From assembly GCF_017876295.1 (NCBI RefSeq), contig NZ_JAGINT010000002.1:372001-436000 (forward strand): a DNA stretch of 64,000 nucleotides, written 5' to 3'. The DNA is from Kribbella aluminosa. Lineage in GTDB: Bacteria > Actinomycetota > Actinomycetes > Propionibacteriales > Kribbellaceae. The stretch's first letter is position 1; the number at the start of each line of letters is the position of its first letter. The position numbers and the translations under genes are program-made. Below, one piece after another: positions 49,970 to 58,787 of this stretch. Under the pieces are notes generated by a model. The model searched no databases and was not told where the DNA came from. It saw only the letters and a list, made by a program, of their open reading frames with translations.

Positions 49970-50560
49970 CTAGCGGTCCAGCGTCCGCTTCTGCGGATAG
50001 ATCGTCTCGCCGCGCGCGAGCTGCTCGACGAACTGCGCGATCCGTTTCGCCCGGGTCTCCGGGCGTTTGGCGCCGGTGACCCGGAAGATGACGCCGAAGC
50101 GGTTGGCGCTGGTCAGGATCTCGAACATCGCCTGCGCCTCGGGCTCCGTGGCCAGCGCCGCCGCCAGATCGTCCGGGACCTCGCGTGTACTCGCCCCGCC
50201 GTACGCCTTGTCCCAGCGGCCGTCGGCTTTCGCCCGCTCGACCTCAGCATGTCCGGCCGGGTGCATCCGGCCGTCCTGTTCCAGCCGGGCGACCAGGTCC
50301 ACGTTCCGCTTCGACCACATGCTCTGCTTGCGGCGGGGGGTGTACCGCTGGATGAACGTCTGCTCGTCACGACCGCGTCGCTGCCCGTCGATCCAGCCGT
50401 GACACAAGGCTTCGTCCAGCGCTTCGTCGTACGTGAGGCTCGTCGGTCTCGTCACGCCCTTCTTCGCGAGCACGAGCCAGACGCCGTCCGACTCCGCATG
50501 GTTCGTCCGCAGCCACGTGTGCCACGCAGCGGCATCCACGACGATCAGTTCCGCACTCAC
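49970..50560 (-). CDS. YdeI/OmdA-family protein
   Basis: 196 residues from GTG 50560 (GGAGG seven bases upstream). WLRTNHAESDGVWLVLAKKG, TYDEALDEALCHGWIDGQRR and FIQRYTPRRKQSMWSKRNVDLV are the signature of the YdeI/OmpD-associated family, linked in other bacteria to peptide or bacteriocin stress. It overlaps the upstream WYL regulator by GTGA, so the regulator and this protein are coupled. Confidence 0.87.
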   Translation of the reverse strand: MSAELIVVDAAAWHTWLRTNHAESDGVWLVLAKKGVTRPTSLTYDEALDEALCHGWIDGQRRGRDEQTFIQRYTPRRKQSMWSKRNVDLVARLEQDGRMHPAGHAEVERAKADGRWDKAYGGASTREVPDDLAAALATEPEAQAMFEILTSANRFGVIFRVTGAKRPETRAKRIAQFVEQLARGETIYPQKRTLDR

Positions 50561-51522
50561 GATGACGCCTCCTGGTAACGAGCGGCGAGCTGGACCGCGG
50601 CATCCTTCAACTCCTGCGGTCCGATGAACTCCAGCTCGCACTCGAACATCCCGAACGTCGCGGCCAGCCCGGTCCACGACCAGCCGGTGAGCGCGAGCCG
50701 GCAACTCGTCGGCGACAGCTCCTCGACGACCGCGCCGTACCCGGCCCACTGCGCGATGTCCGACGCCTTCGCCTGCAGGATCGCCTCGCCCCGGCACGGG
50801 TTCTTGTCCTGTCCGCGGAAGCGGCTGGAGATGTACGTCGCGATGTCCGGCGCGGGCAGTTCGCGCGGCGTGAACCGCGGACCGGTCGGCGTCTTCGGCG
50901 TCATCCGGTCGACGCGGAACGTCCGCCAGTCCTGCCGATCCAGATCCCATCCGACGAGGTACCAGCGTCCGCCCCAGGTCACCAGGTGGTGCGGCTCCAC
51001 CTTGCGCGGCGGTGTCCACTCGTCCTCCGGCGCACCGGGCGCGGCGTAGTCGAACCGCAGCACCTCCTGCGCGCGGACCGCCATCCCGATCGCGATCAGC
51101 TGGTCCGAGTCGACCGTCGTACGGCGGTGTGCGTACCGGTCGACGGTGGTGACCTGCAGGGCGTCGACCCGCTGCCGCAACCGCGCGGGCATCACCTGTC
51201 GAACCGTCGCCAGTGCCCGCAGCGCGCCCTCCTCGATCCCGGTGACCGTGGTCGTCGCCGTCTGCAGCGCGACCGCGACCGCGATCGCCTGGTCGTCGTC
51301 GAACAGCAGCGGCGGCAGCTCGGCGCCCGCGTCCAGGCGGTACCCGCCGTCGGGACCCTTGGTCGCGCGAACCGGGTAGCCGAGGTCGCGCAGCCGATCG
51401 ACGTCCCGGCGTACCGTCCGCGGGCTCACTTCGAGCCGCGAGGCGAGCAGGGCGCCGGGCCAGTCGCGCCGGGCCTGCAGCAGCGACAGCAGCGCGAGGA
51501 GGCGGGCGGAGGTTTCGGCCAT
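50557..51522 (-). CDS. WYL-domain transcriptional regulator (YafY-like)
   Basis: 321 residues: N-terminal HTH_11 (ALLASRLEVSPRTVRRDVDRLRDLGYPVRATKGPDGGYRL), a WYL domain (VTWGGRWYLVGWDLDRQDWRTFRVDRM) and a C-terminal WCX-like extension. WYL domains sense nucleic acids or small ligands. First gene of the operon with ydeI. A dyad with TGTCCGC-type half-sites lies upstream, similar to that of the second WYL gene at 62676. Confidence 0.9.
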   Translation of the reverse strand: MAETSARLLALLSLLQARRDWPGALLASRLEVSPRTVRRDVDRLRDLGYPVRATKGPDGGYRLDAGAELPPLLFDDDQAIAVAVALQTATTTVTGIEEGALRALATVRQVMPARLRQRVDALQVTTVDRYAHRRTTVDSDQLIAIGMAVRAQEVLRFDYAAPGAPEDEWTPPRKVEPHHLVTWGGRWYLVGWDLDRQDWRTFRVDRMTPKTPTGPRFTPRELPAPDIATYISSRFRGQDKNPCRGEAILQAKASDIAQWAGYGAVVEELSPTSCRLALTGWSWTGLAATFGMFECELEFIGPQELKDAAVQLAARYQEASS

Positions 51523-51555
51523 GGACTCAGCGTGCCATGGGTAGCGGTCAGGTTC

Positions 51556-51589
51556 TGTCCGCCACTGTGGCGGAGTGTTGGACGGACAC
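51556..51589. promoter_or_regulatory. GTCCGCCAC dyad upstream of WYL gene
   Basis: TCCGCCAC-T-GTGGCGGA (51558-51574) is a perfect 8-bp inverted repeat with single-base centre, preceded by TG to give a TGTCCGC half-site. A further CGGACA follows at 51583-51588. Likely autoregulatory site of the WYL regulator. Confidence 0.55.
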
Positions 51590-51591
51590 GG

Positions 51592-52425
51592 TCAGACGTC
51601 CCACACTCCGGTTTTGGCGGTTTCGCGGGCCCAGTCGGTGAAGTCGCGGGCCGGCCGGCCGAGGACGCGTTCGACCCCGTCGGAGACGTACTCGGAGCGG
51701 TGGTTGCGGATCACCGTGAACAGGTCGCGGACCGCCTCGGCGTCCTCCGGCGGCAGGCCCTGTTCCCGTAGTTCGGCCACATGCGTCGACGGGTCCAGGT
51801 CGACGTACTCGATCGGCCGGCCGGTCGCCGCGGTCAGTTCGCCGGCGATCTCGGTCATCGTGAGGACGCGCGGACCGGAGATCGCGAGCACCTGGCCGGC
51901 GTACGTCTCGTCGAGCAGCGCCGTGGTCATCACGTCGCCGACGTCGTCGGTGTCGATCCAGGCCTCACCGCCCGCGCCCGCGGACAGCCGGATCTGGCCG
52001 GCGAGTACGTCGTACCGCAGGAAGTCCTCACTGAACCCCTGCGCGAACCAGGCCGGCTGCACGATCGTCCAGTCCAGCCCGCTCGCCTGTACGACGCTCT
52101 CCAGCTCGAGCTGCCCGTCGTACACGGCGAAGTCCCGCCCCGAGCTGCCGACGCCGCGGCCGGACAGCAGCACCACGCGCCGCAACCCGTCCGCCTGCTG
52201 GATGAACCGGCCGGCCTGCGCGAGCCCGGTCGGCCCGACCGGCGGCGCGAGGTACGCCGTCGTGGTACCGCGGACCGCGTCCGCCCAGGTGCTCTCGTCG
52301 TACCAGTCGAACGGCTGCTCGCTGGACCGCGACGCCAGCCGGTACGGGACGCCGCGCGCGTCGAGCTGGGCCGCGACGCGACGGCCGGTCTTGCCTTTGC
52401 CGCTGAGGATCAGAATCGGTGTCAT
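51592..52425 (-). CDS. NmrA-like NAD(P)H-binding protein
   Basis: 277 residues from ATG 52425 (GGAG three bases upstream). The N-terminal LILSGKGKTGRRVAAQLDARG is the dinucleotide-binding loop, with DWTIVQPAWFAQGFSEDF and GEAWIDTDDVGDVMTTALLD as NmrA-family hallmarks. It could be a redox sensor or a quinone/ergot-alkaloid-type reductase. Divergent from the AraC gene, which probably controls it. Confidence 0.85.
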   Translation of the reverse strand: MTPILILSGKGKTGRRVAAQLDARGVPYRLASRSSEQPFDWYDESTWADAVRGTTTAYLAPPVGPTGLAQAGRFIQQADGLRRVVLLSGRGVGSSGRDFAVYDGQLELESVVQASGLDWTIVQPAWFAQGFSEDFLRYDVLAGQIRLSAGAGGEAWIDTDDVGDVMTTALLDETYAGQVLAISGPRVLTMTEIAGELTAATGRPIEYVDLDPSTHVAELREQGLPPEDAEAVRDLFTVIRNHRSEYVSDGVERVLGRPARDFTDWARETAKTGVWDV

Positions 52426-52516
52426 GGCTCCAGTCCACCGGCAGTTGCTGAGACAAACCATGGCCGTACGCCGCAATTGGATGTTCCGGACGCTCAATCT
52501 GGCCTAGGCTCGGGGT

Positions 52517-53449
52517 ATGGACGTACTCGACGAGCTGCTCACCGGGACCCGCGCGCAGGACGGGGTGTTCAATATGACGATCCTGGATCTGCCGTGGGCG
52601 CTGGAGATCCGCGACGAGGCCCCGCTCGCGCTCGCCACCATCGTCCGCGGCTCCGGCTGGCTGACCCGCGCCGGGATCGAGCCGCAGCGGATGGAGCAGG
52701 GCGACGTCGCGATCGTCACCGGCCCGGAGCCGTACGTCGTCGCCGACTCGACCGCCACCGCGCCGGTGCTGCGGATCCACCCCGGCGGCCTCTGCGAACG
52801 GTTGCCCGGGGCACCGATCGACTACTCCGCCCAGCTCGGCGTCCGGACCTTCGGTGGCCGGAAGACCGGCGAGATCATGGTTGCCAGCGGCACCTATCAG
52901 GTCGCGGGCGACGTCAGCCGGCGGCTGGTCACCGCGCTCCCCTCGGTGCTCGTCGTACCGGCGGCCGAGGTGGCGGGGTCGGTGATGGAGATGATCACCA
53001 GCGAGATCCAGCGGGATGTGCCGGGGCAGCAGACGGTGCTCGACCGGTGGCTCGACCTCGCGCTGATCACCACGTTGCGCGCGTGGTTCGCCCGGCCGGA
53101 GTCGCATGCGCCCGGGTGGTACCAGGCGCAGACGGATCCGGTGGCCGGTTCGGCGTTGCGCCTGCTGCACGAGGATCCGGCACATCCGTGGAACGTCACC
53201 GAGCTGGCGGATCGGGTCGGGGTGTCGCGGGCGTCGCTGGCTCGTCGGTTCACGGCTGTCGTCGGCGAGGCGCCGATGAGCTACCTGACCGGTTGGCGCA
53301 TCACGCTTGCCGCCGACCAGCTGCGTGCTACCCGCGACACCGTGGAGACGATCGCCCGTCGTGTCGGGTACGCGAACGCGTTCGCGTTGAGCGTCGCGTT
53401 CAAGCGCGTCCGCGGCATCACCCCGACCGACCACCGCCGGGCGGCGTGA
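52517..53449 (+). CDS. AraC-family transcriptional regulator
   Basis: 310 residues: an N-terminal cupin-type ligand domain, then two helix-turn-helix units, the first WNVTELADRVGVSRASLARRFTAVVGEAPMSYL and the second TVETIARRVGYANAFALSVAFKRVRGITPTDHR. Divergent to the NmrA-like gene over a 91-base region that contains TTGGATGTTCCGGACGCTCA, a possible asymmetric AraC-type site. Overlaps the next small gene by GTGA. Confidence 0.9.
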   Translation: MDVLDELLTGTRAQDGVFNMTILDLPWALEIRDEAPLALATIVRGSGWLTRAGIEPQRMEQGDVAIVTGPEPYVVADSTATAPVLRIHPGGLCERLPGAPIDYSAQLGVRTFGGRKTGEIMVASGTYQVAGDVSRRLVTALPSVLVVPAAEVAGSVMEMITSEIQRDVPGQQTVLDRWLDLALITTLRAWFARPESHAPGWYQAQTDPVAGSALRLLHEDPAHPWNVTELADRVGVSRASLARRFTAVVGEAPMSYLTGWRITLAADQLRATRDTVETIARRVGYANAFALSVAFKRVRGITPTDHRRAA

Positions 53450-53688
53450 AACTCTTTACACAGGTGAAGCACATCGTGGCGGCTGCGCAGTACGCGGCGT
53501 ACGCCGAGGAACTGGCGACCGGGGATCCGGCGGCGGGCGACGCCGTGGTCCGGTGGGCGATCGAGCGGGTGCCGGACGTGGTGTGCGACGTACTGGCGCG
53601 CTACCCCGACGGCACGCCCGGTCGGAGCCGGCTGGGTGAGTTGCACCGGCAGGTCGAGGCCGGGCTCAGGCGACGGTCGACTTCATGA
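53446..53688 (+). CDS. hypothetical 80-residue protein coupled to AraC gene
   Basis: GTG overlapping the AraC stop opens an 80-codon frame: VKLFTQVKHIVAAAQYAAYA, then AVVRWAIERVPDVVCDVLAR and a basic C-terminus. Helical and soluble; no known domain. The codon pattern is normal for the window. It overlaps the convergent hydrolase gene by 23 bases. It could be spurious, but the GTGA coupling favours a real gene. Confidence 0.5.
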   Translation: MKLFTQVKHIVAAAQYAAYAEELATGDPAAGDAVVRWAIERVPDVVCDVLARYPDGTPGRSRLGELHRQVEAGLRRRSTS

Positions 53689-54355
53689 ACGCGAGCGCCT
53701 GCGGCCATGCCAGCCGGAACGCGTCCGCGTTCACGTCCTTGCCATGCCGCGACTTGTCGGAGAAGCCGTGGTCCGCGCCCGGGAAGTACTGCGCGAACGT
53801 CGCGCCGACGGTCCGCGCCTGGAGCACGGTCTGCAGCGTCTCGAAGTCCGCATTCGGTACGGCGGCGTCCGCGCTCGGGTAGCTCACCAGCACCGGCGCG
53901 GTGATCCCGGCCGCCTCGGCGAGCGCGTCGTACGTGTGGTGCGGCGGCCGGTCCGACGGCACGGTCGGGTGGAACGCGACGACGTTCGCCACCCGCTGGT
54001 CACGCGCTCCGAGCAGGAACGCGAACCGCCCGCCCAGGCACCAGCCGATCACCCCGACCTTGCTGCACCCGAGCTCGCCGAACAGGTGGTCCAGCAACGC
54101 GGACTGCTCGGCCAGCGCGGCGTCGTCGTCCATCTCCCGCAACATTCCGCTGAGCTCTTCGCGGGTGGCGTTGTCCGTGCTCCGCCCCTTGAACGGATCC
54201 CACGACAGCGCGGTGATCCCTTCGCCGGCCAGTTCGTCGGCCCACTCCCGAACCTGCTCACCGATCCCGGTGATCATCGGCAGCATCAACATCCCGGCCC
54301 GCCCGACCCGCGCCAGATACGCGTCCTGCTCCCCAACTGTCACCGTCACACCCAT
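53666..54355 (-). CDS. dienelactone hydrolase-family protein
   Basis: 229 residues with the family nucleophile Cys in VIGWCLGGRFAFLL (Cys106), Asp in YPSADAAVPN and His in FPGADHGFSDKSRHG. Alpha/beta-hydrolase fold acting on lactones or esters. Cytosolic; no signal peptide. It lies 17 bases after the PPOX gene on the same strand, so DHFR-like, PPOX and this gene may be one leftward operon. Confidence 0.88.
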   Translation of the reverse strand: MGVTVTVGEQDAYLARVGRAGMLMLPMITGIGEQVREWADELAGEGITALSWDPFKGRSTDNATREELSGMLREMDDDAALAEQSALLDHLFGELGCSKVGVIGWCLGGRFAFLLGARDQRVANVVAFHPTVPSDRPPHHTYDALAEAAGITAPVLVSYPSADAAVPNADFETLQTVLQARTVGATFAQYFPGADHGFSDKSRHGKDVNADAFRLAWPQALAFMKSTVA

Positions 54356-54372
54356 GCGCGCATCCTAGGTGG

Positions 54373-54756
54373 TCAGCTGACGCCGACGGTCTGGTGATCG
54401 ACCTCGATGACGCCGACGACTCGGTCGAGGTCCCGGCTGTAGGGCTGGCCGATGTACTTCTGGGCGATCTGGTCGACCAGTGCCCATCCCTCGTCGCCGT
54501 CGATCCAGGACGTGACGCGGCCGCGGACGATGACCGGCTCGTACGGGTTGTCGACCGGGGCGAGGGACAGCGCGACCCGGGGGTCGCGGCGCAGGTTGTG
54601 GGCCTTCTGGGAGTTCGGGCCGGTGAGGAAGATGATCTTGTCGCCGAGGGTGCTGACCCAGAGCGGGATCGAGTGCGGCGAGCCGTCCGGGAGGACGGTG
54701 GCCAGGTGGGCGATCGAGGTGCTCTCGACGGCGCTGCGTACGGCGGGCTTCAACAT
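54373..54756 (-). CDS. PPOX-class (F420/FMN-dependent) oxidoreductase-like protein
   Basis: 127 residues forming the split-barrel fold: AHLATVLPDGSPHSIPLWVSTLGDKIIFLTG, SQKAHNLRRDPRVALSLAPVDNPYEPVIVRGRV and a C-terminal VVGVIEVDHQTVGV. This subgroup (TIGR03618-like) commonly uses coenzyme F420 in actinobacteria. Substrate unknown. Twelve bases after the DHFR-like gene. Confidence 0.84.
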   Translation of the reverse strand: MLKPAVRSAVESTSIAHLATVLPDGSPHSIPLWVSTLGDKIIFLTGPNSQKAHNLRRDPRVALSLAPVDNPYEPVIVRGRVTSWIDGDEGWALVDQIAQKYIGQPYSRDLDRVVGVIEVDHQTVGVS

Positions 54757-54768
54757 GGCTGTGCTCCT

Positions 54769-55362
54769 TCAGCGAACGATCTCGTAGTGCAGGTGGGTGA
54801 CGCCGGGCGCGGGCACGGCCTCGACGAGGTTCAGGCGGATGTGGTCCGGCAACTCCTGGAAGAACGGGCGACCGCCGCCGAGCAGGATCGGGACCTGGTG
54901 CAGGATCAGCTCGTCGACCAGTCCGGCCCGGAGCGCCGCGGTGACCACGCCGCCGCCCATCAGGCCGACATCCTTGCCGCCGGCCAGGTCACAGGCAGCG
55001 GCGACCGCGTCCTCGATGGTGTGCGCGAGGGTCTGCCGCTCGCTGACCTCCGCCACCGGTCCGTGGCTCAGCACGACCAGCGACGCGTTCGGGTGCGGAC
55101 TGTTGCCGCCGAAGTGACCGGAGTCGTCGTACGTCTTGTGGCCGGCGATGACCGCACCGACTCGGGTGGCCGCGGAGTCGAACACCCGCGCACTCGGCTC
55201 GCTGAGCTTGAAGCCGTCGAACGCCTGACTCGGGATGTCGCCGTCGAAGTACCAGTCGAACAGCATCGGCGCGTCGCCGAGGCCGTGGTCCGGCCCGGAG
55301 TCGCGGCCGCTGATGTACCCGTCGACCGAGACCGCCAGGGCGGCGAAGACCTTGCTCATCAT
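54769..55362 (-). CDS. dihydrofolate reductase-family (RibD C-terminal-like) protein
   Basis: 197 residues: VFAALAVSVDGYISGRDSGPDHGLG, VIAGHKTYDDSGHFGG and VGLMGGGVVTAALRAGLVDELILHQVPILLGGGRPFFQEL. The RibD_C/DHFR-like fold reduces pteridine- or deaminated flavin-precursor-like substrates, but most actinobacterial stand-alone copies are of unknown role. GGAAGG precedes the first of two ATGs. It is controlled by the divergent HxlR protein through the two operators upstream. Confidence 0.85.
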   Translation of the reverse strand: MMSKVFAALAVSVDGYISGRDSGPDHGLGDAPMLFDWYFDGDIPSQAFDGFKLSEPSARVFDSAATRVGAVIAGHKTYDDSGHFGGNSPHPNASLVVLSHGPVAEVSERQTLAHTIEDAVAAACDLAGGKDVGLMGGGVVTAALRAGLVDELILHQVPILLGGGRPFFQELPDHIRLNLVEAVPAPGVTHLHYEIVR

Positions 55363-55379
55363 GATGCCTTCCGGTTGGA

Positions 55380-55423
55380 GTTCCTTGAAGGAACGCTAAC
55401 ACACTGGAGTTCCTTTAGGGAAC
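55380..55423. promoter_or_regulatory. two GTTCCTT-type HxlR operators
   Basis: GTTCCTTGAAGGAAC (55380-55394, perfect 7-bp arms) and GTTCCTTTAGGGAAC (55409-55423, one mismatch) are 29 bp apart centre to centre, and both are preceded by GGA. They fill the gap between the DHFR-like gene and hxlR. Confidence 0.78.
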
Positions 55424-55444
55424 CCCAGGCGCTAGACTGATTCC

Positions 55445-55906
55445 ATGCAGCGAACGGACTTCGGTGAGATGGCGTGCTCGATCGCGCGCACGCTGGACGT
55501 GATCGGCGAGCCGTGGTCGCCGCTGATCCTGCGCGACATCTGGGTCGGCTTCGCGCGGTTCGAGGAGCTCCAGGCGGACCTCGGGATCTCCCGCAAAGTG
55601 CTCACCGAGCGGCTCAACCACCTGGTCGACCGCGGTGTCATCGAGCGCCGGCCGTACGACCAGCGGCCGCGGTACGAGTACGTGCTGACGGACAAGGGCC
55701 GCGAGCTGGTCGACGTCCTGATGGTGATGGTTGCCTGGGGCGACAAATGGCTGGCCGGTACGGCAGGCCCGCCGGTGCTGTACCGGCATCACGCGTGCGG
55801 CGAGATCAGCCACGTCGACCTGGTCTGCGCACACTGCGGCAACCCGATGCACGCGGACGACGTCGACGTACTCCCGGGCCCCGGCGCTAACCGCAGTACC
55901 GCCTGA
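55445..55906 (+). CDS. HxlR-family transcriptional regulator
   Basis: 153 residues. LDVIGEPWSPLILRDIWVGFARFEELQADLGISRKVLTERLNHLVDRGVIERRPY is a complete HxlR winged helix. The C-terminus carries four Cys (HHACGEISHVDLVCAHCGNPMH plus others), possibly a small zinc or redox site. TAGACT at about -10 to -5 suggests a leaderless mRNA. It probably represses itself and the DHFR-like operon. It overlaps the convergent kinase remnant by 20 bases. Confidence 0.9.
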   Translation: MQRTDFGEMACSIARTLDVIGEPWSPLILRDIWVGFARFEELQADLGISRKVLTERLNHLVDRGVIERRPYDQRPRYEYVLTDKGRELVDVLMVMVAWGDKWLAGTAGPPVLYRHHACGEISHVDLVCAHCGNPMHADDVDVLPGPGANRSTA

Positions 55907-56578
55907 AGATCTCGAGGTCGCTGTCCACGCGGGCGATCCGGTCGAAGCCCCAGGTGTCGACGCCAGGCCGGTCCACGTCGTTCATCACTCGCGCGGCCCG
56001 ATCACCGCGCTCTCCCAGTCGAGGATCGCCGCCACCTCTCCGCGTCCGTCGATCAGCACGTTCAGCCCGTGGAAATCGGTGTGGCACAGGACTTCCCGCA
56101 CCGGCTTCAGTCGGGCCCGTACGTCGTCCAGCCGCGCGATCGCCGTCCGCACCACCTCCGCGCGATCCACGATCCACGGGTGCTGCAGGTACCGCTCCAG
56201 GTTACGGATGTGCGGCTCTCTGACATCCGCGGGCGGAAGCGTCATCTGCAGCGGAGCCTCGTGCACCTGGCGCAACGCGCGCGCCACCGCCGACCAGTCA
56301 CCCCAGGTCGCCGTCCGTCCTTCTATGTAAGGAAAGACAGCGTACGCTTGCGACCCGCTCATCCCGGACAGCTCGCCGCGGACGGTCCGCAACGGCTCCA
56401 CTACCGGGAGCCCGAGCGCATGCAACTCCCCCAACTGCTCCAGGCCCAACGGTTGTTCGTCGGGCTTCCACCGCTTCACGAACCACCGGCCGTCGGCGAC
56501 CCAGCCCTCGGTGGCGAAGCCGCCGGAGTGCGGTGCGAGCTCGGCGACGGTCAGCCCGTAGTCACGTTCGAGGTCCAT
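55887..56578 (-). pseudogene. aminoglycoside phosphotransferase-family protein with C-terminal frameshift
   Basis: The main frame (56578 to 55985) gives 197 residues: FATEGWVADGRWFVKRW, the catalytic LCHTDFHGLNVLIDGRGEVAAILDWESAVIGPRE, then TGA. Immediately after, another frame continues with VMNDVDRPGVDTWGFDRIAR and SDLEIFRRYCG to a TAG at 55887, which reads like the natural C-terminus. A small indel at about 55986-55990 explains it. Catalytic Asp and Asn (HTDFHGLN) and metal Asp (LDWE) remain, so a truncated protein could retain some fold. Sequencing error is possible. Confidence 0.65.
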
Positions 56579-56590
56579 CCCCGCATCAGA

Positions 56591-57814
56591 TCACTTGCCC
56601 TGGGCGGCCAGCATCCGTAATACCGCGGCGTTCACCAGGACCAGGATCAGCGCCGAGAAGATCAGCAGCGCGACCTGGGCCGGAAGCAGCGCGATTCCCA
56701 GGCCGATCGCGAGCACCGGGATCGCGAGTCCGGCGTACGCGATCAGGAACAGTGCCGCGAGCACCTCGCCGCGCGACGACGGGTCCGCGAGCGCGGCGGC
56801 CGTGGCGACCGCCCCGCGGAACACCAGGCCGACGCCGGCACCGGCGACGACCCCGCCGATGACGAACAGCCAGAGGTTCGGGACCAGCCCGCCGACCGCG
56901 ACGCCGACCAGGCCGACGCTCATCGCGACCAGTCCGAGCCGAAGCTGACGCGGGCGGGACATCCGCACGAACGCGACCTGGCTCCCCGCACCCGCGATGA
57001 AGACCGCGAACGTGACCACCCCGGCCAGCACCCGCGACGTGTGGTGCAGCACGCCGGCCAGGAACGTCGGCGCGAGAGACGTGAACAACCCGAAGATCGC
57101 GAACGCCGCGAACGCCCCGATCGCGGACGCGAAGAACAACGGCCGCGCCGACGACGGCAGCGCGACCCGCTGCGGCCGGTACGCCGGACGCTCCTCCAGC
57201 CGCTCCACGGTTTCCGGCACCAAGGCGATCCCGACCGCACTGAGCAGCAGCAACACCAGGAAGATCTCGTACGGGCGCTGCAGCGGGGCGTCGACGTACT
57301 GCGCCAGCAGACCGCCCACGAGCGGACCGAACGCCAGGCCGCCGAGGTTCACCATGCTCGAGATCAACGCGGACCGGCTCGGGTCCTCCCCCGGCCGCGC
57401 GATCTGCCGCAGCTCGGACAGGTGCGCGGTGGCGGTCGCGGTCAGTACGCCGACGCCGACGCCGCAGACGAACCGCGCGAGCAGCAGCCCGGGGACGGCC
57501 GGCCAGATCAGGAAGATCGCCGCGGACACGGCCTCCGCGAGTACGGCGAGCAGCGCGACCCGCCGCCGCCCGAGCCAGTCGCTGACGTGCCCGGCCAGGT
57601 ACAGCGAGGCCATCACGCCGATCGCGTAGCTGGCGAAGATCACCGTGATCACGTACGTCGGGAAGCCGTCGCGGTGCTGGTAGATCGCATAGAGCGGCGT
57701 CGGGATCGTCGAGAAGGCCATCGTGGTGAGGAAGGCCGCCGCGATCACCCAGAACCCCGGAGCATGAGCGAACCGGATCCGTGCGCCGGTCCGCGAAGAC
57801 GTCATGGTTGACAT
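56591..57814 (-). CDS. MFS transporter (DHA1-like)
   Basis: 407 residues from ATG 57814 with 12 membrane helices. Family features: IPTPLYAIYQHRDGFPTYVITVIFASYAIGVMASLYLAGHVSDWLGRRRV (motif A) and RFVCGVGVGVLTATATAHLSEL. Many such carriers export drugs or sugars. Divergent from a LysR gene with a shared intergenic dyad, so its expression probably depends on that regulator. A second ATG lies three codons in. Confidence 0.87.
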   Translation of the reverse strand: MSTMTSSRTGARIRFAHAPGFWVIAAAFLTTMAFSTIPTPLYAIYQHRDGFPTYVITVIFASYAIGVMASLYLAGHVSDWLGRRRVALLAVLAEAVSAAIFLIWPAVPGLLLARFVCGVGVGVLTATATAHLSELRQIARPGEDPSRSALISSMVNLGGLAFGPLVGGLLAQYVDAPLQRPYEIFLVLLLLSAVGIALVPETVERLEERPAYRPQRVALPSSARPLFFASAIGAFAAFAIFGLFTSLAPTFLAGVLHHTSRVLAGVVTFAVFIAGAGSQVAFVRMSRPRQLRLGLVAMSVGLVGVAVGGLVPNLWLFVIGGVVAGAGVGLVFRGAVATAAALADPSSRGEVLAALFLIAYAGLAIPVLAIGLGIALLPAQVALLIFSALILVLVNAAVLRMLAAQGK

Positions 57815-57869
57815 GGTTCCAGGTTGCCGCGCCGGATCTATCGAGTCCAACGAAAGTTCTTGCATGCTC

Positions 57870-57888
57870 TTATCGGCAACTCCGATAA
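57870..57888. promoter_or_regulatory. TTATCGG-N5-CCGATAA dyad (LysR-type site)
   Basis: Perfect 7-bp arms with 5-base spacer, 9 bases upstream of the LysR start and about 55 bases upstream of the MFS start. It contains the T-N11-A form typical of LysR recognition sites. Confidence 0.7.
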
Positions 57889-57896
57889 TTGTGCCT

Positions 57897-58787
57897 GTGG
57901 ACAGTCGGCAGTTGGAGTACTTCGTCGCGGTCGCCGAGGAGCTGAGCTTCACCCGGGCGGCACAGCGGATGTTCACGGTCCAGTCCACGGTGTCGGCCGC
58001 CGTACGCGCGCTGGAGACCGACCTGAAGACGACGCTCTTCGACCGGTCCACGCGGCGGGTCGTGCTGTCGGCCGCCGGGCAGGCGCTGCTGCCCGAGGCG
58101 AAGGCCGCACTCGAGGCGCTGGACCGGGCGCGCGCCGTGGTCGAGGAGGCGTCCACCGGCCTGCGCGGCAACCTCCGGATCGGCACCCTCGCACGGCTCA
58201 GCCTGGTCAACATGGCCGAGCTGCTCGGCGCCTTTCACCGCAAGTACCCGCTGGTCGAGGTGCAGGTCGCCACCTCACCGACCGGGTCGACCGGCCTCGC
58301 GGACGACGTACGGCACGGCCGGCTCGACGTCGCGCTGCTCGGCCTGCCCAAACCCGAACTCAGCGGACTCGACGTCCGCGAGATCGCCACAGTTCCCTTC
58401 GTCGTACTGCTACCCACCGGGCACGACCTTGCGCGGCGGGAAGCCCTGCACCTCGAGGACATCGCCGGCGAACGCTTCGTCGACATGCCGGGCGGCTTCG
58501 GGAACCGGAAGATGGTCGACCGGGCCTTCGAGGCGATCGGACGACCGCGGCGGATCCAGGTCGAGGTCCCCGAGCTGACCAGCATTCCGGACTACGTCCG
58601 GGCCGGACTCGGTGTCGCCGTCGTCCCCGAGCCGGACCTGACCGGCGAGCCCGGCGTGGCCAAGATCCCGCTGAAGGGCGTCGACCTGACCTGGACGTTG
58701 TCGGTGGCCACCCTCGCCGGACGCCGACCGAGCCGAGCGGTGACAGCCCTGCTCGAGCTCGTCGGTCCGGACGGCCGGTACTTCTGA
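57897..58787 (+). CDS. LysR-family transcriptional regulator
   Basis: 296 residues from GTG 57897: LEYFVAVAEELSFTRAAQRMFTVQSTVSAAVRALETDLKTTLFDRS is the LysR winged helix, and LRIGTLARLSLVNMAELLGAFHRKYPLVEVQV starts the effector domain. It is preceded directly by its probable operator. The frame is open upstream to 57804, but the dyad position favours this start. It probably regulates the divergent MFS gene. Confidence 0.9.
   Translation: MDSRQLEYFVAVAEELSFTRAAQRMFTVQSTVSAAVRALETDLKTTLFDRSTRRVVLSAAGQALLPEAKAALEALDRARAVVEEASTGLRGNLRIGTLARLSLVNMAELLGAFHRKYPLVEVQVATSPTGSTGLADDVRHGRLDVALLGLPKPELSGLDVREIATVPFVVLLPTGHDLARREALHLEDIAGERFVDMPGGFGNRKMVDRAFEAIGRPRRIQVEVPELTSIPDYVRAGLGVAVVPEPDLTGEPGVAKIPLKGVDLTWTLSVATLAGRRPSRAVTALLELVGPDGRYF

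Noticed and set aside
53446..53688. Treating the 80-codon frame after the AraC gene as a shadow only
   Set aside because: GTGA coupling and normal codon pattern argue for coding, so it was kept as a low-confidence gene and not discarded.
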